Source: Mesorhizobium sp. (GTDB lineage: Bacteria > Pseudomonadota > Alphaproteobacteria > Rhizobiales > Rhizobiaceae). Taken from it: a stretch of 35,428 bases of DNA. Positions 29,364 to 35,428 of this stretch are shown piece by piece. Under the pieces are notes generated by a model, which saw nothing but the letters and a program-made list of their open reading frames with translations, was not told where the DNA came from and did not search any database. The stretch spans positions 1-35,428 of the forward strand of contig NZ_JAFKID010000043.1 in the NCBI RefSeq assembly GCF_017306545.1, given 5' to 3'. The position numbers and the translations under genes were made by a program. How positions within the stretch are numbered: position 1 is the first letter of the stretch; each line of letters starts with the position of its first letter.

Positions 29364-29389
29364 GTCCGGCGGGTGTCCCGGACAAGGAG
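29364..29389 (+). promoter_or_regulatory. Expression-platform hairpin and Shine-Dalgarno of the DUF1636 gene
   Basis: GTCCGG (29364-29369) pairs with CCGGAC (29378-29383) directly before a strong ribosome-binding site AAGGAG (29384-29389). The SD is free in this fold, but alternative pairing with the aptamer could hide it, which would fit translational control. The SD is six bases before a TTG codon at 29396 and decides the start of the next gene. Confidence 0.5.
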
Positions 29390-29395
29390 CCCGAT

Positions 29396-29833
29396 TTGGA
29401 CCGCGACGGCATTTTCCCGGCTGAACCGGCGGACCCTGTGTCCGAAAGCAACGCTCCCGCCATGGGCGGCGTTACCATCCTCGTCTGCGCGACCTGCCGC
29501 GACGAAACCGGTTCCGATACCCATCCGCGCGCCGGCGCGCTCCTCGCGCACGACGTCCGCCGCGCCGCAGCCGACGCCGATATCCGCGTGCGCACCGTCG
29601 AATGCCTCGGCAACTGCAAGCGCCGGCTGTCGGCAGCCCTGCTGCGCGACGGTTGCTGGAGCTATGTCTTCGGCGATCTCACGCCTGACAGCGGCCCCGA
29701 TCTCGTCGCCGGCGCCCGGCTTTTCTCGACCTCCGAGGACGGCCTGATCCCCTGGCGCGGCCGCCCCGATTCGCTCAAGCGCGGACTCGTCGCGCGCATT
29801 CCGCCCCTGGCTTCCACAAAGGACGTTCCATGA
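29396..29833 (+). CDS. DUF1636 family metal-binding protein
   Basis: From the TTG at 29396 the protein has 145 residues. The start is set by AAGGAG six bases upstream. The only nearby ATG (29462, 123 residues) lacks an SD but begins right at the conserved region. That region reads VTILVCATCRDE, later VRTVECLGNCKRR and AALLRDGCWSYVFGDL. The cysteine pattern resembles a thioredoxin-like 2Fe-2S ferredoxin, and I recognise the DUF1636 family commonly found beside cobW and cobN. It is the first gene behind the B12 riboswitch and overlaps cobW by four bases (ATGA). The biochemical function is unknown; a role in metal handling for cobaltochelation is an inference. Confidence 0.82.
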   Translation: MDRDGIFPAEPADPVSESNAPAMGGVTILVCATCRDETGSDTHPRAGALLAHDVRRAAADADIRVRTVECLGNCKRRLSAALLRDGCWSYVFGDLTPDSGPDLVAGARLFSTSEDGLIPWRGRPDSLKRGLVARIPPLASTKDVP

Positions 29834-30867
29834 CCGCTTCCGCCGCCCGCGTTCCCTGCACCGTCGTCACCGGTTTCCTCGGCGCCGGCAAGACGACACT
29901 GATCCGCCACCTGCTCGAAACCGCCAAGGGCAAGCGCCTCGCCCTGGTCGTCAACGAGTTCGGCGACGTCGGCGTCGACGGCGAAATCCTCAAGGGCTGC
30001 GGCATCGACACCTGCCCCGAGGAGAACATCGTCGAACTATCCAACGGCTGCATCTGCTGCACCGTCGCCGACGACTTCGTGCCGGCGCTGGACCAGATCC
30101 TTTCCCGCACGCCGAAGGTCGATCATATCCTGATCGAGACCTCCGGCCTCGCCCTGCCCAAACCATTGGTGCAGGCGTTCCAGTGGCCGAGCGTGAAAAG
30201 CCACGTCACGGTCGACGGCGTCGTCGCCGTGGTCGACGGCCCGGCGCTCGCCGCCGGCCAAGTGGCGTCCGACATGGAAGCGTTGGCCGCCCAACGCGCC
30301 GCCGACGGCAGCCTCGATCATGACGACCCGGTGGAGGAAGTGTTCGAGGACCAGGTCGCCTGCGCCGACCTGATCATCCTGTCCAAGAGCGATCTGATGG
30401 ACGGCGCCGCATCCGCCAGGGCCCATGCCATGCTGGGCGGGCATGTCACGCCAGCGGTGAAGATCGTGCCGGCCTCGCAGGGCAAGGTCGATCCCTCCGT
30501 GCTGCTCGGCCTGGCGCTGGCGGTCGAGGACGACATCGAGAACCGCAAGAGCCATCACGACGGGCTGGGCGATCACGAGCACGACGACTTCGACACTTTC
30601 GTGGTCGAAATTCCCTCGATCGGCGACCCGGACGAACTGGCAAAGCGTGTCGCCGCCGCCGCCGAAGCCGAGAACGTGCTGCGCCTGAAGGGCTTCGTCG
30701 AAGTCGCCGGCAAGCCGATGCGGCTTCTCGTGCAGGCGGTCGGCCCGCGCGTCAACCACTACTACGACCGTGCCTGGGCGCCCGGCGAGGATCGGCGCTC
30801 GCGGCTGGTGATCATCGGCCTCAAGGGCCTGAACCAGCCGGCCATCGAGAAGATATTGGTTGGGTGA
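29830..30867 (+). CDS. cobW: CobW, GTPase of the cobalamin pathway
   Basis: This 345-residue G3E-family P-loop GTPase is thought to deliver cobalt to the CobNST chelatase. It has a Walker A GFLGAGKTT at 15-23, the family metal motif C-x-C-C (C74, C76, C77 in NGCICCTV), a Walker B-like LIETSGLALPKPLVQAF region and the guanine-binding SKSD. A histidine/aspartate-rich loop (SHHDGLGDHEHDD), likely metal-binding, precedes the CobW C-terminal domain. It is translationally coupled to the DUF1636 gene through ATGA. A palindromic repeat separates it from cobN. Confidence 0.95.
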   Translation: MTASAARVPCTVVTGFLGAGKTTLIRHLLETAKGKRLALVVNEFGDVGVDGEILKGCGIDTCPEENIVELSNGCICCTVADDFVPALDQILSRTPKVDHILIETSGLALPKPLVQAFQWPSVKSHVTVDGVVAVVDGPALAAGQVASDMEALAAQRAADGSLDHDDPVEEVFEDQVACADLIILSKSDLMDGAASARAHAMLGGHVTPAVKIVPASQGKVDPSVLLGLALAVEDDIENRKSHHDGLGDHEHDDFDTFVVEIPSIGDPDELAKRVAAAAEAENVLRLKGFVEVAGKPMRLLVQAVGPRVNHYYDRAWAPGEDRRSRLVIIGLKGLNQPAIEKILVG

Positions 30868-30876
30868 TGGCGATAG

Positions 30877-31002
30877 CCCCCCTCTCCGTCGCGCTTCGCG
30901 CGCCACCTCTCCCCCGTTCCGGGGGCGAGGAACTTGGCGCCTTTCCTCTCCCCCGCAGCGCGGGGGAGAGGTGTCGAGGCAAAGCCGAGACGGAGAGGGG
31001 GA
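30877..31002. repeat. Palindromic repeat between cobW and cobN
   Basis: Terminal inverted repeats CCCCCTCTCCGTC (30878-30890) and GACGGAGAGGGGG (30989-31001) are exact. Inside are further hairpins, CTCCCCCG...CGGGGGCGAG-type (about 30908-30929) and CCTCTCCCCCGC/GCGGGGGAGAGG (about 30945-30971). It begins ten bases after the cobW stop and ends 32 bases before cobN. It may act on mRNA stability within the operon. Confidence 0.8.
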
Positions 31003-31033
31003 TGCGCCCTTCCGATAAAATGGTCAGGCGCCC

Positions 31034-34000
31034 ATGCACATCCTGACCACCACATCCGCCTCGCTGGACGACATCGCCGAGCCGGTCGATCTCAGGCAGC
31101 AGCCGGCCGACATGGTGGCTCTGTCCTTCACCGACAGCGATCTGGCCGGTCTGGCGGCGGCATGGAAGGCGGAAGCCGGCGCCCTGCCCTCGATGCGGCT
31201 GGCGGCACTGCGCGACCTGCGCCACCCCATGTCGGTGGACCTGTGGCTGGACAGCGTGGCCGCACACGCCAAGATCATCCTCGTGCGCATCCTCGGCGGC
31301 CACGACTGGTGGCCCTATGGCTGCGACCGGCTGGCCGCGCTGGCGCGAGAGAAGAACATCAAGCTGGCGCTCCTGCCCGGCGAGGACCGCGACGCCGATG
31401 CCCGCCTCGCCGAAGCATCGACCTTGCAGCCCGCCGAACTCCTCGCCTACTTCCGCCAAGGCGGCCCGGACAACATGAAGGCACTCGTGCGCCGCATGGC
31501 CGGACTGGCGGGACACGATGTCGAGGTCGCTGCTCCGGCAGAGGCGCCGAAAGCGGGATATTACGAACCGGGCATGGAAGTGATTTCCCTCCCCCTTGAG
31601 AGGAGGGTGGCCGCGGAGCGGTCGGGAGGGGTCATCGCGGCAGCGCTCCAACATCGAAAGGCAGCCGCTGAAAAAGTTAGTGGGGTTGAGATCCCTCCCT
31701 CCGCCGCCTTCGGCGGCACCTCCCCCTCGACGGGGGAGGAAAGCCCCGTCGTCCCCATTCTTTTCTACCGTTCCATGCTTCTGGCGGCCGACGCAGCCCC
31801 CATTGATGCGCTGACGCAAGCCCTGCGCGACAAGGGCATGGTCCCGGTGCCGATCTTCGTCTCCTCGCTCAAGGACCCCGCCTCGCTGGCCTTTGTCGAG
31901 GCCGCGCTGGCCGACCTGAAACCCGCGGCAATCGTCACCGCCACGGCCTTTGCCTCCGGTGCCGAACCCGGCGCCGAGACGCTGTTCGACCGCTCCGGCG
32001 TGCCGGTCTTCCAGATCATCGTTGCCACGACACGGCGCGAGGCGTGGGAGAAGAACCAGCGCGGCCTCGCCCCCGCCGACCTTGCCATGCACGTCGTCCT
32101 GCCGGAACTCGACGGCCGCATCCTCGCCGGCGCGGTCTCCTTCAAGGCGGAAGGCGAAACCGACGCCGAACTCGGACTCCGCGCCGTCGCCAACCGTCCA
32201 GAACCCGACCGCGTCGAGCAGATCGCCAATCGCATCGAAGCCTTCCTGCGCCTGCAACGCACGCCGCGCGAAGACCGCCGCCTGTGCGTCCTTATTCCGG
32301 ACTATCCCAGCGCGCCCGGCCGCACCGGTTATGCGGTGGGGCTCGACGTGCCCTCCAGCGTGCTCGCCATGCTGCACGACTTGAAGGACGCCGGCTATGC
32401 GGTCGAAGGAATTCCGGATTCGCCGCGCGACCTGCTGGATTTGCTGGAGCAAGGCAGCAACGGGTTGAATCTTGAAGACTACCGCAGTCATTTCACCGAT
32501 CTGCCCGCCGCCGCGCGCGAAGCCATGGAACAGGCATGGGGCGATATCGAGGCTTTGCGCTGCCCCTCATCCCCTGCCGGACCTTCTCCCCGTGAAGAAC
32601 GGGGAGAAGGAAGAGATTCCAACGCCGGCGCGCCCCTCTCTCCGTCCCTACGGGGAGAGGGTAAGGGTGAGGGGCAACCGCACTTCACCGTCCGCGCCTT
32701 CACCTTCGGCAACGTCACCGTCGCCCTCGCCCCCGACCGCGGCCGCTCCGAGGACCGCCGCGCCGATTACCACGACCCGACGCTGCCGCCGCGCCATGAA
32801 CTGGTCGCCTTCGGCCTGTGGCTCCGGAAAAAGCTCGACGTCCACGCCATCGTCCATGTCGGCGCGCACGGCACGCTGGAATGGCTGCCGGGCAAGACCG
32901 TGGCGCTCGGACAAAACTGCTTCCCCGAGATCGTCACCGGCTCGCTGCCGGTCGTCTATCCCTTCATCGTCTCCAACCCCGGCGAAGCGGCACAGGCCAA
33001 GCGCCGCATCGGTGCCGTCACCCTCGGCCACCTGCCGCCGCCGCTCAGCGCGGCCGGCCTCGACGAGAACCAGCAAAAGCTGGAGCGGCTGGTCGATGAA
33101 TACGCGCAGGCCGACGGCCTCGACCGCCGCCGCCGCGACCGGCTGGCGAAGCTGATCGTCGAGACGGCGCAGGCATCCGGCCTGTCCGCCGAGGTCGGCG
33201 TGGCGAAAACCGACGCACCCGACGAGGCGCTGCGCCGCATCGACGCCTGGCTGTGCGACCTGAAGGATTTCGCCGTCAAGGACGGGCTGCATATCTATGG
33301 CCGCCCGGCCGAGGGCGAAGCCGACCCCCAGCGCCTCGCCAGCGCCGCGGCCGAGCGGCAAAACCTGCTCGCCGCGCTCGATGGCAGGCACATTCCCGCC
33401 GGCCCCTCCGGGGCGCCGGCGCGCGGCCGTAGCGACGTGCTTCCCACCGGCCGCAACATCTTCACCGCCGATCCGCGCACCATGCCGACACCGACCGCCT
33501 TCGATCTCGGCAAGGCGGCGGCCGAAGAGGTGGTCACGTCCTGGCTGCAAGCGCATGGCGACTGGCCGCGCGCGCTGGTCATCGACCTGTGGGGCTCGGC
33601 CTCGCTGCGCACCGGCGGCGAGGAGATCGCGCAAGGCCTGGCGTTGATGGGCTGCCGGCCGCAATGGGATGCCGCCACCGGCCGCGTCACCGGCATCGAA
33701 GTGCTGCCGCCGGCTTCGCTCGGCCGGCCGCGCATCGATGTCACCTGGCGCATTTCCGGCCTGTTCCGCGACATGTTTCCGACCCAGATCGCACTGATCG
33801 ACGCCGCCGCCCGCGCGGTCGCAGAACGCGACGAGGACGATTCGGAAAACCCGCTGGCGGCCGCGCGCCGCGCCGCCGGCAAGGTCGGGCCGCGCATCTT
33901 CGGCTCTTCGCCCGGCACCTACGGCGCGGGGCTGGAAAGCCTGCTCGCCGGCGGACAGTGGGAGCGGCGCGAAGACCTCGGCCGCGCCTATCTCGACGCC

Positions 34001-34621
34001 GCCTCGCACGCCTTTGGAGGCGCGGAAGGAGAAGGCGTTTCGGCTCCCAATGCCTTCGCCGGACGGCTCGCCGAGGCGGACCTGCTCGTCCACAGCGGCG
34101 ACGACCCCGGCCGCGACATCCTCGAAGGCTCGGCCGACGTCGCCTTCATCGGTGGTTTTTCGGCGGCGGTCGCCGCCCTTGGCGGCAAGGCCGACGTCAT
34201 CGTGCTCGACACGACCGATCCGCTAAAGCCGAAGCCGCGCTCGGTGGCCGAGGCTGTCGGCCGCGTGGTGCGGGCGCGTGCCGTCAATCAACGCTTCATC
34301 GACGGTCAGATGCGGCACGGTCCGCGCGGCGCCTCCGAATTCGCCGAGACGGTGGACAGGCTGGTCGGCTTCGCCGAGACGACGCACGCCATCCCCGGCG
34401 CCTTGATCGAAGCGGTGCACGACGCCTATGTCGGCGACGAGGCCGTGCGCGCCTTCCTGCTCAGGGAAAATCCGGCCGCTGCGAAAGTCATCGCGGAACG
34501 CTTCCTGTCTGCCCGCCGGCGCGGGCTTTGGCATCCGCTGCGCAATTCGATCGATGACGATCTGGCGGCGCTGATCGCGGAAGCGGAAGGGCGAGCTAAA
34601 TCACCCGAGGCGGCCGAATGA
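31034..34621 (+). CDS. cobN: Cobaltochelatase subunit CobN, carrying two in-frame repeat insertions
   Basis: CobN is the large subunit of the ATP-dependent CobNST complex that inserts cobalt into hydrogenobyrinic acid a,c-diamide. The 1195-residue frame starts in the usual family manner (MHILTTTSASLDDIAEPVDL) and contains ILFYRSMLLAADAAPIDAL, the chelatase motif HVGAHGTLEWLPGK near residue 610, and a C-terminal region with DTTDPLKPKPRSVAEAVGR. Two stretches do not belong to the family. Residues about 184-237 and 508-548 are low-complexity peptide encoded by GC-rich palindromic repeats, both read without a stop. Core motifs lie outside them, so the enzyme may work with these as surface loops. 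The stop overlaps the cobG start (ATGA). Confidence 0.93.
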   Translation: MHILTTTSASLDDIAEPVDLRQQPADMVALSFTDSDLAGLAAAWKAEAGALPSMRLAALRDLRHPMSVDLWLDSVAAHAKIILVRILGGHDWWPYGCDRLAALAREKNIKLALLPGEDRDADARLAEASTLQPAELLAYFRQGGPDNMKALVRRMAGLAGHDVEVAAPAEAPKAGYYEPGMEVISLPLERRVAAERSGGVIAAALQHRKAAAEKVSGVEIPPSAAFGGTSPSTGEESPVVPILFYRSMLLAADAAPIDALTQALRDKGMVPVPIFVSSLKDPASLAFVEAALADLKPAAIVTATAFASGAEPGAETLFDRSGVPVFQIIVATTRREAWEKNQRGLAPADLAMHVVLPELDGRILAGAVSFKAEGETDAELGLRAVANRPEPDRVEQIANRIEAFLRLQRTPREDRRLCVLIPDYPSAPGRTGYAVGLDVPSSVLAMLHDLKDAGYAVEGIPDSPRDLLDLLEQGSNGLNLEDYRSHFTDLPAAAREAMEQAWGDIEALRCPSSPAGPSPREERGEGRDSNAGAPLSPSLRGEGKGEGQPHFTVRAFTFGNVTVALAPDRGRSEDRRADYHDPTLPPRHELVAFGLWLRKKLDVHAIVHVGAHGTLEWLPGKTVALGQNCFPEIVTGSLPVVYPFIVSNPGEAAQAKRRIGAVTLGHLPPPLSAAGLDENQQKLERLVDEYAQADGLDRRRRDRLAKLIVETAQASGLSAEVGVAKTDAPDEALRRIDAWLCDLKDFAVKDGLHIYGRPAEGEADPQRLASAAAERQNLLAALDGRHIPAGPSGAPARGRSDVLPTGRNIFTADPRTMPTPTAFDLGKAAAEEVVTSWLQAHGDWPRALVIDLWGSASLRTGGEEIAQGLALMGCRPQWDAATGRVTGIEVLPPASLGRPRIDVTWRISGLFRDMFPTQIALIDAAARAVAERDEDDSENPLAAARRAAGKVGPRIFGSSPGTYGAGLESLLAGGQWERREDLGRAYLDAASHAFGGAEGEGVSAPNAFAGRLAEADLLVHSGDDPGRDILEGSADVAFIGGFSAAVAALGGKADVIVLDTTDPLKPKPRSVAEAVGRVVRARAVNQRFIDGQMRHGPRGASEFAETVDRLVGFAETTHAIPGALIEAVHDAYVGDEAVRAFLLRENPAAAKVIAERFLSARRRGLWHPLRNSIDDDLAALIAEAEGRAKSPEAAE
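31584..31743. repeat. Palindromic repeat inserted in cobN (first)
   Basis: The two ends are imperfect inverted repeats: TTTCCCTCCCCCTTGAGAGG on the left against TTTCCTCCCCCGTCGAGGGG read back from the right. Inner hairpins include CCGCCGCCTTCGGCGG (about 31701-31716) and TCCCCCTCGACGGGGGA (about 31721-31737). It is translated in the cobN frame as about 53 residues (SLPLERRVAAERSGG ... GGTSPSTGEES). The sequence belongs to a different subfamily from the cobG copy. Boundaries are good to a few bases. Confidence 0.75.
32557..32676. repeat. Palindromic repeat inserted in cobN (second)
   Basis: The left end GCGCTGCCCCTCATCCCC is identical to the left end of the cobG element. It then shows a degraded CTTCTCCCCGT-GAAGA-ACGGGGAGAAGG hairpin (about 32583-32610), a second hairpin CTCTCCGTCCCTACGGGGAGAG (32637-32658 region), and a right end TGAGGGGCA. 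It is translated as about 40 residues (CPSSPAGPSPREERGEG ...). It has one base fewer near its left end than the cobG copy, so the two copies are read in different frames beyond that point. Confidence 0.78.
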
Positions 34622-35428
34622 CCGCCCTTGCGCAAAGGCGCGGCGCCTGCCCTGCCCTGACCGCGCCGATGCGGACCGGCGACGGGCTGCTGGTGCGCCT
34701 CAATCCCATCGCGAGCGGGCAGGAAACCGGTGGACTTTCGCCCACTGCCCTGATCGGGCTTTGCCGATCCGCCTCCCGTCACGGCAACGGTATCCTCGAA
34801 ATCACCCAGCGCGGCTCGATCCAGATCCGCGGCCTGACGCCGGAGAGCGCCGGCCAACTGGCCGACGACGTGAACACGCTGCACATTGCCGTGCGCAGCG
34901 GCGTACCAGTCGAGACGAGCCCGCTGGCCGGGCTCGATCCCGACGAGATTGCCGATCCGCGCCCGCTGGCGCAGGCGATCCGGGCAGTTGTCTCGAATGC
35001 CGGCCTGTCACGCCGTCTCGGCCCGAAAGTGTCTGTCATCGTCGACGGCAGCGGCCACATCGCCATGGACAATCTTCTCGCCGACGTGCGGCTGACTGCG
35101 GTTCGGCAGGACAGCGAGACGCTCTGGCACATGGCCATCGGCGGCACCGCCACCACCGCGCGGTCGGTCGGCCTATTTGGTAGGGCGAACGCCGTTGCAA
35201 CGACCCTCGAAACTCTCGAAGCCATCGCAGCGCTGGGGCGCGAAGGACGTGGACGGGGCTTGGGCGATGACGACTTTGCCTGTCTACGTCAGCGCTGCCC
35301 CTCATCCCCCTGCCGGGACCTTCTCCCCGTAAACGGGGAGAAGGAAGAAGCTGAGACGGCGCAACCAGTTCCCTTCTCCCCGTTTACGGGGAGAAGGTCC
35401 CGGCATGGGGATGAGGGGCAGCGCGAAC
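34618..35428 (+). CDS. cobG: Precorrin-3B synthase CobG, N-terminal part (cut by window edge)
   Basis: CobG is the iron-sulfur monooxygenase that makes precorrin-3B in the aerobic cobalamin pathway. The frame starts at the ATG that overlaps the cobN stop and stays open for 270 codons to the window end. It shows the nitrite/sulfite reductase ferredoxin-like half domain: MRTGDGLLVRLNPI, then GNGILEITQRGSIQIRGLTPESA (read in two parts, about residues 56-78), and a later GLSRRLGPKVSVIVDGSG. From about residue 226 the sequence is palindromic repeat translated as CPSSPCRDLLPVNGEKEE and beyond, so the gene carries an insertion. Whether the cobG frame resumes correctly cannot be seen. The 4Fe-4S and siroheme cysteines should lie outside the window. 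Confidence 0.85.
   Translation, partial: MTALAQRRGACPALTAPMRTGDGLLVRLNPIASGQETGGLSPTALIGLCRSASRHGNGILEITQRGSIQIRGLTPESAGQLADDVNTLHIAVRSGVPVETSPLAGLDPDEIADPRPLAQAIRAVVSNAGLSRRLGPKVSVIVDGSGHIAMDNLLADVRLTAVRQDSETLWHMAIGGTATTARSVGLFGRANAVATTLETLEAIAALGREGRGRGLGDDDFACLRQRCPSSPCRDLLPVNGEKEEAETAQPVPFSPFTGRRSRHGDEGQRE
35292..35424. repeat. REPIN-like 133-bp element inserted in cobG
   Basis: Two 53-bp arms (35292-35344 and 35372-35424) are inverted copies that match at 52 of 53 positions; the mismatch is at arm position 19. They are separated by a 27-bp centre. Each arm contains its own palindrome CTTCTCCCCGTAAACGGGGAGAAG and ends in GCGCTGCCCCTCATCCCC. Two inverted REP-like units of this form are the layout of a REPIN. 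The near identity of the arms suggests a recent or actively maintained copy. It is open in the cobG frame. Confidence 0.85.

Noticed and set aside
31584-35424. Reading the palindromic elements as CRISPR repeats
   Set aside because: They are few, unequal in length, belong to different subfamilies, lack regular spacers and lie inside genes.

Overview
The window looks like chromosomal DNA from an alphaproteobacterium of the order Rhizobiales, most likely Mesorhizobium-like (Phyllobacteriaceae). This rests on the high GC content, the gene order nuoA-N / birA / rnj / mce / DUF1467 / proS / lolCD, an aerobic (cobN-type) cobalamin cluster behind a B12 riboswitch, and GC-rich mosaic palindromic repeats of the rhizobial kind. 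The genus is inferred; the order is well supported.

Layout. Positions 1-106 hold the end of an IS481-type element whose transposase runs off the left edge. Next come mgtE (minus), a tRNA-Leu(GAG), a 59-residue membrane protein (minus) and lipB (plus). Converging on lipB is a 28-codon membrane-peptide gene (3287-3373, minus) with a perfect Shine-Dalgarno sequence and, just upstream, three GTTC half-sites at exact 11-bp spacing. That is the alphaproteobacterial LexA (SOS) box read twice. From 3693 to 7020 the translationally coupled minus-strand genes proS-lolC-lolD supply prolyl-tRNA synthetase and lipoprotein export. The 527-bp gap 7021-7547 contains two strong dyads and a plus-strand small-RNA gene with promoter, internal hairpins and an intrinsic terminator, probably the alpha-r9 (Smr9C) family.

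From 26549 down to 7548 almost everything reads on the minus strand as one long array: nuoA-B-C-D-E-F, an extra helix-hairpin-helix protein gene, nuoG-H-I, a 200-bp palindromic mosaic, nuoJ-K-L-M-N, then birA, rnj, mce and a DUF1467 gene. All 13 separately encoded complex I subunits expected when NuoC and NuoD are unfused, plus NuoN, are present and intact (14 nuo genes). NuoE carries a long C-terminal extension whose last 70 residues are related to the extra protein between nuoF and nuoG.

From 26884 to the right edge everything reads on the plus strand: a YcaQ/AlkX-like winged-helix DNA glycosylase, a TonB-like DUF930 protein, a good sigma-70 promoter driving a cobalamin riboswitch, then a DUF1636 gene, cobW, cobN and the first part of cobG. 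Five GC-rich palindromic elements are scattered in the window. Two lie inside cobN and one inside cobG, all read through without a stop, so they add low-complexity peptide to B12 enzymes. The cobG copy is a near-perfect 53-bp inverted repeat resembling a REPIN. The strongest leads are the putative SOS-controlled micro-peptide and the open-frame palindromic insertions.
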